64,000 nt of DNA from a virus. The position numbers were made by a program, and so were the translations under genes. The notes beneath the pieces were generated by a model that saw nothing but the letters and a program-made list of their open reading frames with translations, did no database searches and was not told the origin of the DNA. The stretch covers positions 1 to 64,000 of the IMG/VR virus record IMGVR_UViG_3300031963_000102, one strand, 5' to 3'. Below, piece after piece: positions 36,398 through 42,945 of the stretch; positions within the stretch are counted from its first letter, which is position 1, and each line of letters begins with the position of its first letter.

Positions 36398-36931
36398 TTA
36401 TAGTTCTTGGGACTGAAGGTGAGCAGCACGATTCATCCATGCTTGCACAACGAAGCCAAGTTCAAGGCCAAACATAACAGCATTGAAGATTGCTCCCATG
36501 TGTTCCTTCACTTTCTTCATGTGAATGACGGGCTTGTTCTTCTGGGTTGTGTCGTTTATCATGGACACGATTGCAGATGTAAGCAGCAGGTATTCATCGA
36601 GCTCAATGTCGTGTGCCACAAGACGTTCTCTGATTTCCCTTGCTGGCTTGAACACGTCAACACCGATGTGAATGACAGGAGCCAGAGGCTTGTCTTCAAC
36701 AGCGTTGTCATTCTCCGGCTTGTTGCCGCCAAGCTTCTTTATCCCTTTCACCTTGTTGGAAGGAACAGGCTTGCCTTCAAGGACAGCTCTCGAAGCTGTC
36801 AAGTCTTTTGAGATGCTGGAGATGCACTCGATGTGTTGGTTGAGTTCATGTAGGCTCATCTTGGAAAGCTCTGTGATGAACTTACGAGTGTGCGTTGCTG
36901 CCTTGAGCAGTTCTGTCGTCTTGTCGTCCAT
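36398..36931 (-). CDS. Unknown helical protein
   Basis: 177 residues in two helical halves: residues 1-55 (LLKAATHTRKFITELSKMS onwards), then a Lys/Asn-rich linker, then residues 95-170 with REIRERLVAHDIELDEYLLL and AIFNAVMFGLELGFVVQAW. No named family is recognised. It lies between the Dps-like gene and a small basic protein in the same unit. Confidence 0.55.
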   Translation of the reverse strand: MDDKTTELLKAATHTRKFITELSKMSLHELNQHIECISSISKDLTASRAVLEGKPVPSNKVKGIKKLGGNKPENDNAVEDKPLAPVIHIGVDVFKPAREIRERLVAHDIELDEYLLLTSAIVSMINDTTQKNKPVIHMKKVKEHMGAIFNAVMFGLELGFVVQAWMNRAAHLQSQEL

Positions 36932-36952
36932 GGTACCTTGTTGGGTGCGGGT

Positions 36953-37273
36953 TCAGTCTCGAATAAGACCAGATTGGCGTAGTGCCTTGTCCTGGCTAGA
37001 TTCTAGCATAGTCTTTACCCACTGTGGAGTGTTTTCTTTTATCTGTAACATCACCACAGCGCCCCCAACAACAGCTGCGTGGTTGTTCGCATCTTCCCTC
37101 CACCGATATACGCTGCGCACCTTTGTGCCTTCAAGAACCAGAAAGACTTCATCGCCCTTCGGTTGAGGCTGCCCATAACTTCGGTACTGCGTTGGGGACA
37201 CGGTTCTGTTGTCGTTGCTCGGTCGATGGTGATATCGTCCGCTGTTGTTTCGTTTTGAGTCGTTGTTCGTCAT
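36953..37273 (-). CDS. Unknown small protein with basic, disordered start
   Basis: 106 residues. The first 40 are rich in Asn, Arg, His and Pro (MTNNDSKRNNSGRYHHRP) and are probably disordered. Residues 40-75 contain EVFLVLEGTKVRSVYRW and AAVVGGAVVMLQI, a beta-rich core. The start lies 8 bases after the upstream family gene's stop. No family assignment is possible. Confidence 0.5.
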   Translation of the reverse strand: MTNNDSKRNNSGRYHHRPSNDNRTVSPTQYRSYGQPQPKGDEVFLVLEGTKVRSVYRWREDANNHAAVVGGAVVMLQIKENTPQWVKTMLESSQDKALRQSGLIRD

Positions 37274-37281
37274 TTATGATT

Positions 37282-37605
37282 CTATGTGTTGGTTTCCGAA
37301 GTGGAATGCACTTGCTCAACCCGCAAGCCGGGTGTGACAATAATCAGACCAGTATGGCCCGCTGGCAAAAGCACTTCCATGAACGTTGTCGATGCGTCGG
37401 AAGGATTCGAAACGCCGCCAAGATATCCCGTTCTGTATGACACAAGCACAAGAACATCTCCAGGTTCGAACATCCCAACGGTTGTGCCCATCCATGACTT
37501 CACAGCCCATATGGGTGCCGCATGCCCGACGTTCCTAACTAGCTGTCCAGGTACAGGACTGCCAGCTGTAGGAGGCTCTGCATATGGAAGCGTGGAGGTT
37601 GTCAT
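37282..37605 (-). CDS. Distant PGKLYR-family protein, 107 residues
   Basis: I start at ATG 37605, the first Met that keeps the domain and avoids overlap. After a Pro-rich start, VPGQLVRNVG matches the family's first motif and GDVLVLVSYRTG the central strand. A second strand pair (TFMEVLLPAGHTGLIIVTP) follows, but the DWEEV end is replaced by an acidic tail. It closes the family array in the direction of transcription. Confidence 0.55.
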   Translation of the reverse strand: MTTSTLPYAEPPTAGSPVPGQLVRNVGHAAPIWAVKSWMGTTVGMFEPGDVLVLVSYRTGYLGGVSNPSDASTTFMEVLLPAGHTGLIIVTPGLRVEQVHSTSETNT

Positions 37606-37642
37606 GGTCTTATGTGTATACTGTGTAGGTAGATTATGTCGT

Positions 37643-37858
37643 TTATCCATCATTATCTGTCTCAACCTCTTCCCATACTCGACGGTCGAAGCCCCAGCAA
37701 GACCAGTATACGCCGTCGTGTCCCAAAAATGAATAGTGGTCGACGCCCACTTCTGGGCGGTACGCCACGATAAAGCGAAGTATGCTTCGATTATCGACAA
37801 AAGCGTACAGCTTCCCAAGCTTCAGCGGTTCCTTATTCACGGAGCTCCTCCCATTCAT
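37643..37858 (-). CDS. PGKLYR-family small protein (LKLGKLYAFV type)
   Basis: 71 residues from ATG 37858, overlapping the upstream gene by 26 bases. Pattern: EPLKLGKLYAFVDNRS, ILRFIVAYRPE, GHDGVYWS, ending RRVWEEVETDNDG. The PG of the first motif is LG here. A start at 37936 is open but would swallow most of the neighbour. Confidence 0.65.
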   Translation of the reverse strand: MNGRSSVNKEPLKLGKLYAFVDNRSILRFIVAYRPEVGVDHYSFLGHDGVYWSCWGFDRRVWEEVETDNDG

Positions 37859-38042
37859 CAACGTACAGAACGCTCTTATGAATGGTTCCAGCGCTGGTTT
37901 GCAAGTACACACACGGACAAGCAAAACCGCCGCCATGTACGCTCAGAACTACTAGTGCAGCCTCGGGATACATTCTGCTCCTGTATAGCTTTCCAGGCTG
38001 AAGCCCACCTTCACGCCGAACCATCATGACACCTTCCGCCAT
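37833..38042 (-). CDS. PGKLYR-family small protein (LQPGKLYRSR type)
   Basis: 69 residues. GGLQPGKLYRSRMYPE is a perfect N-terminal motif, followed by AALVVLSVHG and the ending VDEWEELRE. The first Met is at 38042 with two in-frame Mets six residues in, so the exact start is uncertain by up to 18 bases. Confidence 0.7.
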   Translation of the reverse strand: MAEGVMMVRREGGLQPGKLYRSRMYPEAALVVLSVHGGGFACPCVYLQTSAGTIHKSVLYVDEWEELRE

Positions 38043-38067
38043 TCACCATGGTACATGAACTTGTCGT

Positions 38068-38274
38068 TCACAGTTCCTCCCAGTCGTCATACCACAAGAA
38101 CAACTCATATACTTCGCCCATGTTGTCGACAACCCGGCAGTCCGAGTATGTCGGAGCTACCTGATTCACTCTCAACATCAGAAAGAGTTTGCCTATTCTA
38201 TCTCGTGCCGATGGAGCTTCCTGCTTTATCCTGTACAGCTTGCCTGGAATGTAACGTTTGACATTTGCCTTCAT
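38068..38274 (-). CDS. PGKLYR-family small protein (YIPGKLYRIK type)
   Basis: 68 residues from ATG 38274, two bases after the upstream stop. KRYIPGKLYRIKQEAP, then LFLMLRVNQV, DNMGEVYELFLW and the ending YDDWEEL. It has a slightly basic N-terminus (MKANVKR). Confidence 0.7.
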   Translation of the reverse strand: MKANVKRYIPGKLYRIKQEAPSARDRIGKLFLMLRVNQVAPTYSDCRVVDNMGEVYELFLWYDDWEEL

Positions 38275-38276
38275 GG

Positions 38277-38501
38277 CTATTCCTCGACTTCTGCCCAACT
38301 GAAGTCATACAGGAAGAACGAACACACGTTTCCCCAGGCATCCAAAAACTCACAATAGGTTCTGCAACTTATGTCGTGGTCTACTGGACTCTGCCATGCG
38401 GGGTCATGGCTTATCACACATAGAACAAGAATCGGATAGTCTCCCATATGAACACTTGGTTTCGTAAACCGGTAAAGCTTTCCTGGAACGAACCGACTCA
38501 T
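38277..38501 (-). CDS. PGKLYR-family small protein (FVPGKLYRFT type)
   Basis: 74 residues, coupled by ATGA to the gene upstream. MSRFVPGKLYRFTKPS, then YPILVLCVISHD, then a longer loop with CRTYCEFLDAWGNVCSFF and the ending YDFSWAEVEE. Three Cys fall in the C-terminal half. Confidence 0.7.
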   Translation of the reverse strand: MSRFVPGKLYRFTKPSVHMGDYPILVLCVISHDPAWQSPVDHDISCRTYCEFLDAWGNVCSFFLYDFSWAEVEE

Positions 38502-38695
38502 GTTGGTAGCTCCGTCCAGTCTTCAAGCCACATGGATATGGAAGCGATTCTGCCGCTTGGACCAATAGTGAGACACCGGTGATTTTCGTTGTCAACACTA
38601 CCACACAACACTTTCAGAACCATGACGAACGCTGGCGTCGTGTAGCCCACCGGCTTATAGAGCTTGCCAGGAACAAACGTTGTAAACGCTTTCAT
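38498..38695 (-). CDS. PGKLYR-family small protein (FVPGKLYKPV type)
   Basis: 65 residues from ATG 38695 (ATGA overlap). MKAFTTFVPGKLYKPVGY, AFVMVLKVLCG, then IGPSGRIASISMW and the ending LEDWTELPT. This is close to the family consensus. Confidence 0.7.
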   Translation of the reverse strand: MKAFTTFVPGKLYKPVGYTTPAFVMVLKVLCGSVDNENHRCLTIGPSGRIASISMWLEDWTELPT

Positions 38696-38874
38696 GGGTT
38701 TATCTCTTTCCAGTCTGCAGCCCACATGACGCTCTCGACGATTCTGCCGCTATTAGTGACAACAAGGCAGCGGAAACGCTCAACCCCCGCCTCTAGCACC
38801 TGCAGAACCATGGCAGAGTAGGTGTTCGAATATCGATACAGCCTACCAGGAACAAAATGTGTTACCATTCTCAT
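38692..38874 (-). CDS. PGKLYR-family small protein (FVPGRLYRYS type)
   Basis: 60 residues from ATG 38874, overlapping the upstream stop as ATGA. MRMVTHFVPGRLYRYSNT, AMVLQVLEAG, TNSGRIVESVMW, then ADWKEINP. It closely parallels the next gene downstream (IASISMW against IVESVMW), suggesting sister copies. Confidence 0.7.
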   Translation of the reverse strand: MRMVTHFVPGRLYRYSNTYSAMVLQVLEAGVERFRCLVVTNSGRIVESVMWAADWKEINP

Positions 38875-39113
38875 TTGAGTTCCTGCCAATCGGCGCACAA
38901 GATTGTCCAATCGTCATGCCACATTGTTATGGTGCTCACACCGCCGGTTTCTGGGCAAAAGGTTTTGCAACCTGCAGTGTAGATGCTGGGGCCAATATTA
39001 TGAGTTATTCCATCGATGGACAACAGCAGGCGTACGCTCTTGAGCAAGCTATGTTGGTAAAGCCTGCCAGGAACAAGAAAGCCCTGATGATGCAGCTGCG
39101 TGTGGTTTTGCAC
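38871..39113 (-). CDS. PGKLYR-family small protein (LVPGRLYQHS type)
   Basis: 80 residues from a GTG at 39113, 8 bases after the upstream stop. QGFLVPGRLYQHSLLKS, VRLLLSIDG, PETGGVSTITMW, HDDWTILCADWQELK. The ending contains two DW motifs (HDDW and ADWQEL), as if the terminal strand had been duplicated. Confidence 0.65.
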   Translation of the reverse strand: MQNHTQLHHQGFLVPGRLYQHSLLKSVRLLLSIDGITHNIGPSIYTAGCKTFCPETGGVSTITMWHDDWTILCADWQELK

Positions 39114-39121
39114 TTGTCCTG

Positions 39122-39325
39122 CTACTTTTCTGATTCGAGTTCAACCCAATATTTTGGAGTCAATACAATCCTACGCTCTATCAGCCCGGTACAGCTCAAC
39201 ACCGTTACTTCAACATCAACGCCATAGCGGCTAGGGTCTGAGTCCACCTGAACAACAAAGATAAGATATCCAGGGTTGGTTCTTGGCTGATACAACCTTC
39301 CAGGCTTGAAGGTCATGTTCTTCAT
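39122..39325 (-). CDS. PGKLYR-family small protein (FKPGRLYQPR type)
   Basis: 67 residues from ATG 39325 (ATGA with the upstream stop). MKNMTFKPGRLYQPRTNP, LIFVVQVDSD, CTGLIERRIVL and the ending KYWVELESEK, where the usual D of DWE is Y. Confidence 0.7.
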   Translation of the reverse strand: MKNMTFKPGRLYQPRTNPGYLIFVVQVDSDPSRYGVDVEVTVLSCTGLIERRIVLTPKYWVELESEK

Positions 39326-39519
39326 GGTGTTTCCAGCTCTTCCCACTCGTCATCGCTCCAGATTGGCTGGGGCACAACTCTTCCAATACTGGGAAAGAAT
39401 GCCAGCACCGACTTCACGCCGTTGCTGTCGGCCTGAAGAATCTCAATCATCATGAAAACCGCCAGCTTGTTGTTTTTGCACTGGTACATCTTACCCACTT
39501 CGAAAGCCTTGACGCTCAT
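39322..39519 (-). CDS. PGKLYR-family small protein (FEVGKMYQCK type)
   Basis: 65 residues from ATG 39519, preceded by a GAGGGAA ribosome binding site. AFEVGKMYQCKNNK, AVFMMIEILQ, PSIGRVVPQPIW and the ending DDEWEELETP. It has the FEVGK variant shared with several genes at 46-47 kb. Confidence 0.7.
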   Translation of the reverse strand: MSVKAFEVGKMYQCKNNKLAVFMMIEILQADSNGVKSVLAFFPSIGRVVPQPIWSDDEWEELETP

Positions 39520-39526
39520 GGTTCCC

Positions 39527-39733
39527 TCACAGCTTCTTCCAGCGCGCATCCTCAACATACAGGTCTAGAGTTTCGCATTCTCCTGTGGTCAGCAATACCT
39601 TGCAGCGTTGGTAAGCGTATGTTGACTTAGGAGGATACTGGTAAGGCGGAAGCACTTCTAGAATCATGATGGGCGAACGTCCTGGCAGGAGGCCCTCTTT
39701 GTGGTAAAGTTTGCCTACTTCGAAGTAATTCAC
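39527..39733 (-). CDS. PGKLYR-family small protein (FEVGKLYHKE type)
   Basis: 68 residues from a GTG at 39733 overlapping the upstream stop (GTGA). NYFEVGKLYHKEGLLPG, PIMILEVLPPYQYPP, TTGECETLDLY, ending DARWKKL. The Pro-rich YQYPP loop recurs in the 41865 gene (HQYPPG). Confidence 0.7.
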   Translation of the reverse strand: MNYFEVGKLYHKEGLLPGRSPIMILEVLPPYQYPPKSTYAYQRCKVLLTTGECETLDLYVEDARWKKL

Positions 39734-39933
39734 AGCTCCTCCATGTCCTCCAAGTCAGAGCACCATATCGATATACGCTCAACGATGCCACGGCTGGGAA
39801 AGAACGCATGACAGCCATTGACATATGGCTTGTTTAGACTGTCATGACCTGCCAGCGCACCCAGCGATATGAGAACGAAACAGATGGAATGGTTGTTTTT
39901 GCTCCTGTAGAGCTTCCCTGGTTCTAGCTTCAC
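39730..39933 (-). CDS. PGKLYR-family small protein, first of a sub-operon
   Basis: 67 residues from a GTG at 39933. KLEPGKLYRSKNNHS, CFVLISLGA, PSRGIVERISIW, ending DLEDMEEL. It is the first gene after a strong promoter at 39945-39973. The predicted transcript starts only about 5 bases upstream of the GTG, so there is almost no leader. Confidence 0.7.
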   Translation of the reverse strand: MKLEPGKLYRSKNNHSICFVLISLGALAGHDSLNKPYVNGCHAFFPSRGIVERISIWCSDLEDMEEL

Positions 39934-39944
39934 GTTCTGTGTCT

Positions 39945-39973
39945 AGTATATCAGCTGCAGCCGTGATTATCAA
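39945..39973 (-). promoter_or_regulatory. Promoter TTGATA-17-TATACT, near-leaderless
   Basis: On the minus strand TTGATA (39973-39968), a 17-base spacer and TATACT (39950-39945) precede the GTG at 39933. The block GAAATAATGG lies directly upstream of the -35. It matches the recurring promoter class of this window. Confidence 0.7.
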
Positions 39974-39981
39974 CCATTATT

Positions 39982-40242
39982 TCATGAGCAAACAACCAAC
40001 TTGAACACGCTGCTGAGTTCGTGCTCGTAATATCCCCACGTTCGAACAACACCATCACTTTCAAGGAAGTAGTATATGTTGCAACCAAGGCTGCTCTTCC
40101 ATGGTTCCGAACGCAAGTATACTGAAAACACTTGTGCGTCTGTGTTCCAGTACAGCTTTCCAGGCACAAGCGTATGTCCATGTTGAATACGGACTATTCG
40201 AACACCTGGAGCTGTGTGTGCTGTCTTCGAAGACTTCTTCAT
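39982..40242 (-). CDS. PGKLYR-family small protein with N-terminal extension
   Basis: 86 residues from ATG 40242 (ATGA). About 30 residues (MKKSSKTAHTAPGVRIVRIQ) precede LVPGKLYWNTDAQ. The core VFSVYLRSEPW and LESDGVVRTWGYY follow. The end LSSVFKLVVCS lacks the DWE motif. The promoter of the next gene begins only 8 bases after its stop. Confidence 0.65.
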   Translation of the reverse strand: MKKSSKTAHTAPGVRIVRIQHGHTLVPGKLYWNTDAQVFSVYLRSEPWKSSLGCNIYYFLESDGVVRTWGYYEHELSSVFKLVVCS

Positions 40243-40445
40243 GAGATGAGCAACCAGTTCTGAGGAACCATGATTTCTAGTTTTGTCGTTCCATCTGTGG
40301 CTAGGAAACGGACACACTCAACAACTATAGTTTCTGGTGGGAGACTTACCTCTAGAATGAATATGGTTTCTCCACTCGGGTTGTTTTCTCCAAGATAGTT
40401 TTCTCGGTAAAGCCTCCCTGGAATGAACGTTGGTTTTCTTCTCAC
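40239..40445 (-). CDS. PGKLYR-family small protein (FIPGRLYREN type)
   Basis: 68 residues from a GTG at 40445 that overlaps the upstream TGA (GTGA). RKPTFIPGRLYRENYLG, TIFILEVSLPPE, LATDGTTKLEIM, ending VPQNWLLIS. The ending is hydrophobic rather than acidic. Confidence 0.7.
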   Translation of the reverse strand: MRRKPTFIPGRLYRENYLGENNPSGETIFILEVSLPPETIVVECVRFLATDGTTKLEIMVPQNWLLIS

Positions 40446-40672
40446 GGTATCTCTGCTTCCACCCAGTGCTCTGGGTATGCTACGTACGGATAGACACCAG
40501 GGCCACCCTGGAGCTCATCAATGGTCAACACTTGCATGAAGTATCTTGCCGAGTAAGGGTCATACTTTGCCGCCGTTACGTTCTCTATGGTGATGGGAAC
40601 AATCAGCCTGCATGCCATTCCTGGCAGAATGCACCGGTAAAGCTTACCCACAACAAATGATTCGATGCTCAT
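40442..40672 (-). CDS. PGKLYR-family small protein (FVVGKLYRCI type)
   Basis: 76 residues, coupled by ATGA. MSIESFVVGKLYRCILPG, CRLIVPITIENV, then a longer region YFMQVLTIDELQGGPG and the ending YPEHWVEAEIP. The DG turn is expanded to GGPGVYP. Confidence 0.65.
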   Translation of the reverse strand: MSIESFVVGKLYRCILPGMACRLIVPITIENVTAAKYDPYSARYFMQVLTIDELQGGPGVYPYVAYPEHWVEAEIP

Positions 40673-40911
40673 AGTTCGACCCAGTCTTCGAGGTAAAGTT
40701 GCAGTGCAAATATTTCCCCGTACTGGTTTATGACTTCAACCACACGCCATCCTCGGTTACTAGGGAACGGATCGTCACTCTTACTCACACTCAAAACGCA
40801 CACAACCCATTCATAACGCACTGACTCGTACAGCTTCCCTGGGATGAACTCTTTGGCGATGCTTGTGTGTATGTTTGTGTGTTCATGTGATTCGTCTCCA
40901 CAGAGTTTCAT
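40669..40911 (-). CDS. PGKLYR-family small protein with His-rich start
   Basis: 80 residues from ATG 40911. The start MKLCGDESHEHTNIHTS carries three His and a Cys before EFIPGKLYESVRYE. Then VVCVLSVSKSD, INQYGEIFALQLY and LEDWVEL. The N-terminus overlaps the upstream gene by 29 bases, so a later start is possible. Confidence 0.65.
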   Translation of the reverse strand: MKLCGDESHEHTNIHTSIAKEFIPGKLYESVRYEWVVCVLSVSKSDDPFPSNRGWRVVEVINQYGEIFALQLYLEDWVEL

Positions 40912-41068
40912 AAGCAAATGCTCTTTGTGCTGTGCTTCCATCTTCCCACAGTATATCCACATATGCCCCATTCGGGGAATCGGACGGCCCACTCTTCAGA
41001 ACAAACATTACAAAAGGCTGTCCACTTATGGGCACATACACATGTCCTGGAATGAACTTCGTCTTCAT
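40883..41068 (-). CDS. PGKLYR-family small protein (FIPGHVYVPI type)
   Basis: 61 residues, coupled by ATGA. The first eight residues MKTKFIPG are identical to the next gene upstream at 41065. Then FVMFVLKSGPSD, LWEDGSTAQRAF, ending YETLWRRIT. The shared start in an otherwise different protein suggests gene conversion or a recent duplication with fast divergence. Confidence 0.7.
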   Translation of the reverse strand: MKTKFIPGHVYVPISGQPFVMFVLKSGPSDSPNGAYVDILWEDGSTAQRAFAYETLWRRIT

Positions 41069-41256
41069 ACAACCTCAACCCATATCAAGTTGGTAAGAGC
41101 AACCCCACGTTCGATCGTAGCGTCGCTAGTACAACAGATAACATCAACCTCGGTAGAGCCGTCGTCATACTGACATTCAACCCTTAGCACGAGAATCATG
41201 AATTCCTCTTCATCCTTCGGGTGATACAACCGTCCTGGAATGAACTTCGTCTTCAT
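41065..41256 (-). CDS. PGKLYR-family small protein (IPGRLYHPKDEEEF type)
   Basis: 63 residues. It is a recent duplicate of the 41253 gene: RLYHPKDEEEFMILVLRV against QLYHPKDEDEFLILVLRV, both with TEVDVI, and endings LTNLIWVEVV and LTNLLWVEVV. DNA identity is also high across the pair. ATGA couples it to both neighbours. Confidence 0.75.
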   Translation of the reverse strand: MKTKFIPGRLYHPKDEEEFMILVLRVECQYDDGSTEVDVICCTSDATIERGVALTNLIWVEVV

Positions 41257-41444
41257 ACAACCTCAACCCATAACAAGTTGGTAAGAGAAACACCCCATTC
41301 GACGTAAGCGTCGGAACAGTAGATAACATCAACCTCGGTTGTGCCAGAGTCATCTTCGGGAGAAACCACTCTGAGCACAAGAATCAGAAATTCATCTTCA
41401 TCCTTCGGGTGATACAACTGACCTGGAACGAACTGAGTTGTCAT
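41253..41444 (-). CDS. PGKLYR-family small protein (VPGQLYHPKDEDEF type)
   Basis: 63 residues from ATG 41444 (ATGA). FVPGQLYHPKDEDEFLILVL, then RVVSPEDDSGTTEVDVI and GVSLTNLLWVEVV. It is the sister of the following gene; the changes cluster in the loop after the central strand and around the DG turn. Confidence 0.75.
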   Translation of the reverse strand: MTTQFVPGQLYHPKDEDEFLILVLRVVSPEDDSGTTEVDVIYCSDAYVEWGVSLTNLLWVEVV

Positions 41445-41659
41445 ACAACAAACTCCCACTGTGCCGGATTCACCGAACAACGAATTTCAATCTTGCCGTT
41501 AGCTAGCAACACATCGGCGTAAACTAGTCTCGCCCGCCGTGGCTGTGGCGTTCCATCCACAGCGAGGACAAATATTCTGAAGCCACCAGTTTCGGGGCAC
41601 TCACCTTCCTGTGGCGTCAATCGGTATATATGTCCTGGAACGAGTTGATTCGTCTTCAT
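41441..41659 (-). CDS. PGKLYR-family small protein (LVPGHIYRLT type)
   Basis: 72 residues from ATG 41659 (ATGA). TNQLVPGHIYRLTPQEG, FRIFVLAVDGTPQ, LLANGKIEIRC, ending PAQWEFVV. It has the GHIY variant shared with its upstream neighbour. Confidence 0.7.
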   Translation of the reverse strand: MKTNQLVPGHIYRLTPQEGECPETGGFRIFVLAVDGTPQPRRARLVYADVLLANGKIEIRCSVNPAQWEFVV

Positions 41660-41868
41660 ACTACTAGTCTCCACAAGCATATTGAAAGCCTTGCTCTGTG
41701 TTCTATTCCGCCGTGCTCTCGCAGTACGTCAACAACAGCTAATCCGTTGTCGTCGACGGGCGAAAGTACCCGGAGAATGAAGACCCTAACAGGCTGCACG
41801 AAGATGTTCGACGAGAACAGCGTGTATATGTGTCCTGGAGTGAACTCTTCTGGTATGCCACGCATCAT
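41656..41868 (-). CDS. PGKLYR-family small protein (FTPGHIYTLF type)
   Basis: 70 residues, coupled by ATGA. MMRGIPEEFTPGHIYTLF, RVFILRVLSPVDD, LREHGGIEHRARL, ending CLWRLVV. Its RVLSPVDDNG resembles RVVSPEDDSG in the 41253 gene. Confidence 0.7.
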   Translation of the reverse strand: MMRGIPEEFTPGHIYTLFSSNIFVQPVRVFILRVLSPVDDNGLAVVDVLREHGGIEHRARLSICLWRLVV

Positions 41869-42083
41869 CCTTCTACCTCTTCCCAGTCTTCATAGAACAG
41901 TGGCTCTTCGTCCTGAACTCCATCGCTTCCAAGAAACGTGACAACTGCATGCGAAGCGCTACCGGGCGGATACTGATGCTTGCTTACACCGAGCACGTAT
42001 ATCATCACCCACGTTTCGAAGTAGTCTTGAAGACGCCCAGGCATTATCTTGTAGAGTTTTCCTGGAACGAACTCGGTGACCAT
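41865..42083 (-). CDS. PGKLYR-family small protein (FVPGKLYKIM type)
   Basis: 72 residues starting 2 bases after the upstream stop. MVTEFVPGKLYKIMPGRL, WVMIYVLGVSKHQYPPG, FLGSDGVQDEEPLF, YEDWEEVEG. This is one of the best consensus endings. Confidence 0.7.
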   Translation of the reverse strand: MVTEFVPGKLYKIMPGRLQDYFETWVMIYVLGVSKHQYPPGSASHAVVTFLGSDGVQDEEPLFYEDWEEVEG

Positions 42084-42085
42084 GG

Positions 42086-42316
42086 CTACACTGGCTTCCA
42101 GTAGAAGTTCGTGATGTAATGTCTGAGAACATGACGAATCGTGCCGTCTGGCAACAGAACCTTCCGGTAGTTGGAATCAGCTAGCTCTAGAACATAAACA
42201 GAATGGAGAACCACGAGTCTGTTGGGTTCGCTAAACTGTGGATGAATCACAAGAAGCTGAATTCCGGATTCAACAATCGCTGTGTGCAGCCCTTTGTTGC
42301 ATTCTTCGTCGCTCAT
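42086..42316 (-). CDS. Divergent PGKLYR-family protein without the first motif
   Basis: 76 residues. It starts MSDEECNKGLHTAIVESG and lacks PGKLY, but SVYVLELADSNYRKVLLPDG matches the central and DG strands. The ending is FYWKPV. It lies inside the array, coupled by ATGA, so it is probably a member whose first strand has diverged. Confidence 0.55.
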   Translation of the reverse strand: MSDEECNKGLHTAIVESGIQLLVIHPQFSEPNRLVVLHSVYVLELADSNYRKVLLPDGTIRHVLRHYITNFYWKPV

Positions 42317-42528
42317 GACTCGCTCAACTCATTCCACATGCATCGCCTAATATACACCGTCTTGACAAGACCTTGTGCAACCAGGAGGTACCTACACTGG
42401 TATTGTATGTGTTCGGGGTTTGACGTATCCCTTGGTGTGTAAACATGCAAAACGTTCAGAACGAAGATAACAACGTCGTGATTCCTGAGCTTGTAGAGTT
42501 TCCCCGGAACAAACTGTTCTATGGCCAT
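42313..42528 (-). CDS. PGKLYR-family small protein (FVPGKLYKLR type)
   Basis: 71 residues. MAIEQFVPGKLYKLRNHD, VVIFVLNVLHVYTP, CRYLLVAQGLVKTVYI and the ending CMWNELSES. It overlaps the upstream gene by 10 bases. Confidence 0.7.
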   Translation of the reverse strand: MAIEQFVPGKLYKLRNHDVVIFVLNVLHVYTPRDTSNPEHIQYQCRYLLVAQGLVKTVYIRRCMWNELSES

Positions 42529-42713
42529 AGGTCAGAAATCCGAATCCACTGCCAGCCAAAGTGGGTGGTGGAGTATGTTTTTCCGTTCTCGTCCAGGACA
42601 TCATACCCTCCCAGGGCATTGAACGACAGAATCATTCGAATTTGTGATGTGTTGTAGCTGTTCTGATAGACAGCACCAACAACAAGGAAATCTTTCACGT
42701 CGAATCCTTTCAC
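42519..42713 (-). CDS. PGKLYR-family small protein (LVVGAVYQNS type)
   Basis: 64 residues from a GTG at 42713, forming a GTGA overlap with the upstream stop. A longer frame is open but runs into the neighbour. KGFDVKDFLVVGAVYQNS, IRMILSFNALG, LDENGKTYSTTHF, ending WIRISDLWP. Both ends are diverged. Confidence 0.6.
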   Translation of the reverse strand: MKGFDVKDFLVVGAVYQNSYNTSQIRMILSFNALGGYDVLDENGKTYSTTHFGWQWIRISDLWP

Positions 42714-42907
42714 GTCGCAAGCTCTTCCCAGAACTTCCGGACCATTTGTATCTTCATCATCTCGCCCTTGTCGTTGATAACCCAGCACATCGGCAGCCCA
42801 GGATTGGAGTATGCAGGGATTATCTCCAGCACAAGGACCGTCCAGGGAAACTCGGTGTTGCCGTAGAGCTTCCCAACCTCGATGCCGGAGTGAGACTGAA
42901 CCTTCAT
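42710..42907 (-). CDS. PGKLYR-family small protein, leaderless start
   Basis: 65 residues from ATG 42907: MKVQSHSGIEVGKLYGNTEF, VLVLEIIPAYS, NDKGEMMKIQM, KFWEELAT. The promoter -10 TATACT ends 6 bases before this ATG, so the predicted transcript begins at the start codon. A GTG at 42913 is also open but would lie within the promoter. Confidence 0.7.
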   Translation of the reverse strand: MKVQSHSGIEVGKLYGNTEFPWTVLVLEIIPAYSNPGLPMCWVINDKGEMMKIQMVRKFWEELAT

Positions 42908-42913
42908 GAACAC

Positions 42914-42942
42914 AGTATATCAGTTGTGGGGGCGAATATCAA
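42914..42942 (-). promoter_or_regulatory. Promoter TTGATA-17-TATACT, leaderless
   Basis: On the minus strand, TTGATA (42942-42937), a 17-base spacer and TATACT (42919-42914), then GTGTTC and the ATG at 42907. The block GGAATAATGG touches the -35. It is the best example of the recurring class. Confidence 0.75.
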
Positions 42943-42945
42943 CCA

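Noticed and set aside
37600-37630. TATACA/TATACT-like hexamers before the 37605 gene
   Set aside because: No -35 at 16-18 bases on either strand and no conserved upstream block; probably chance.
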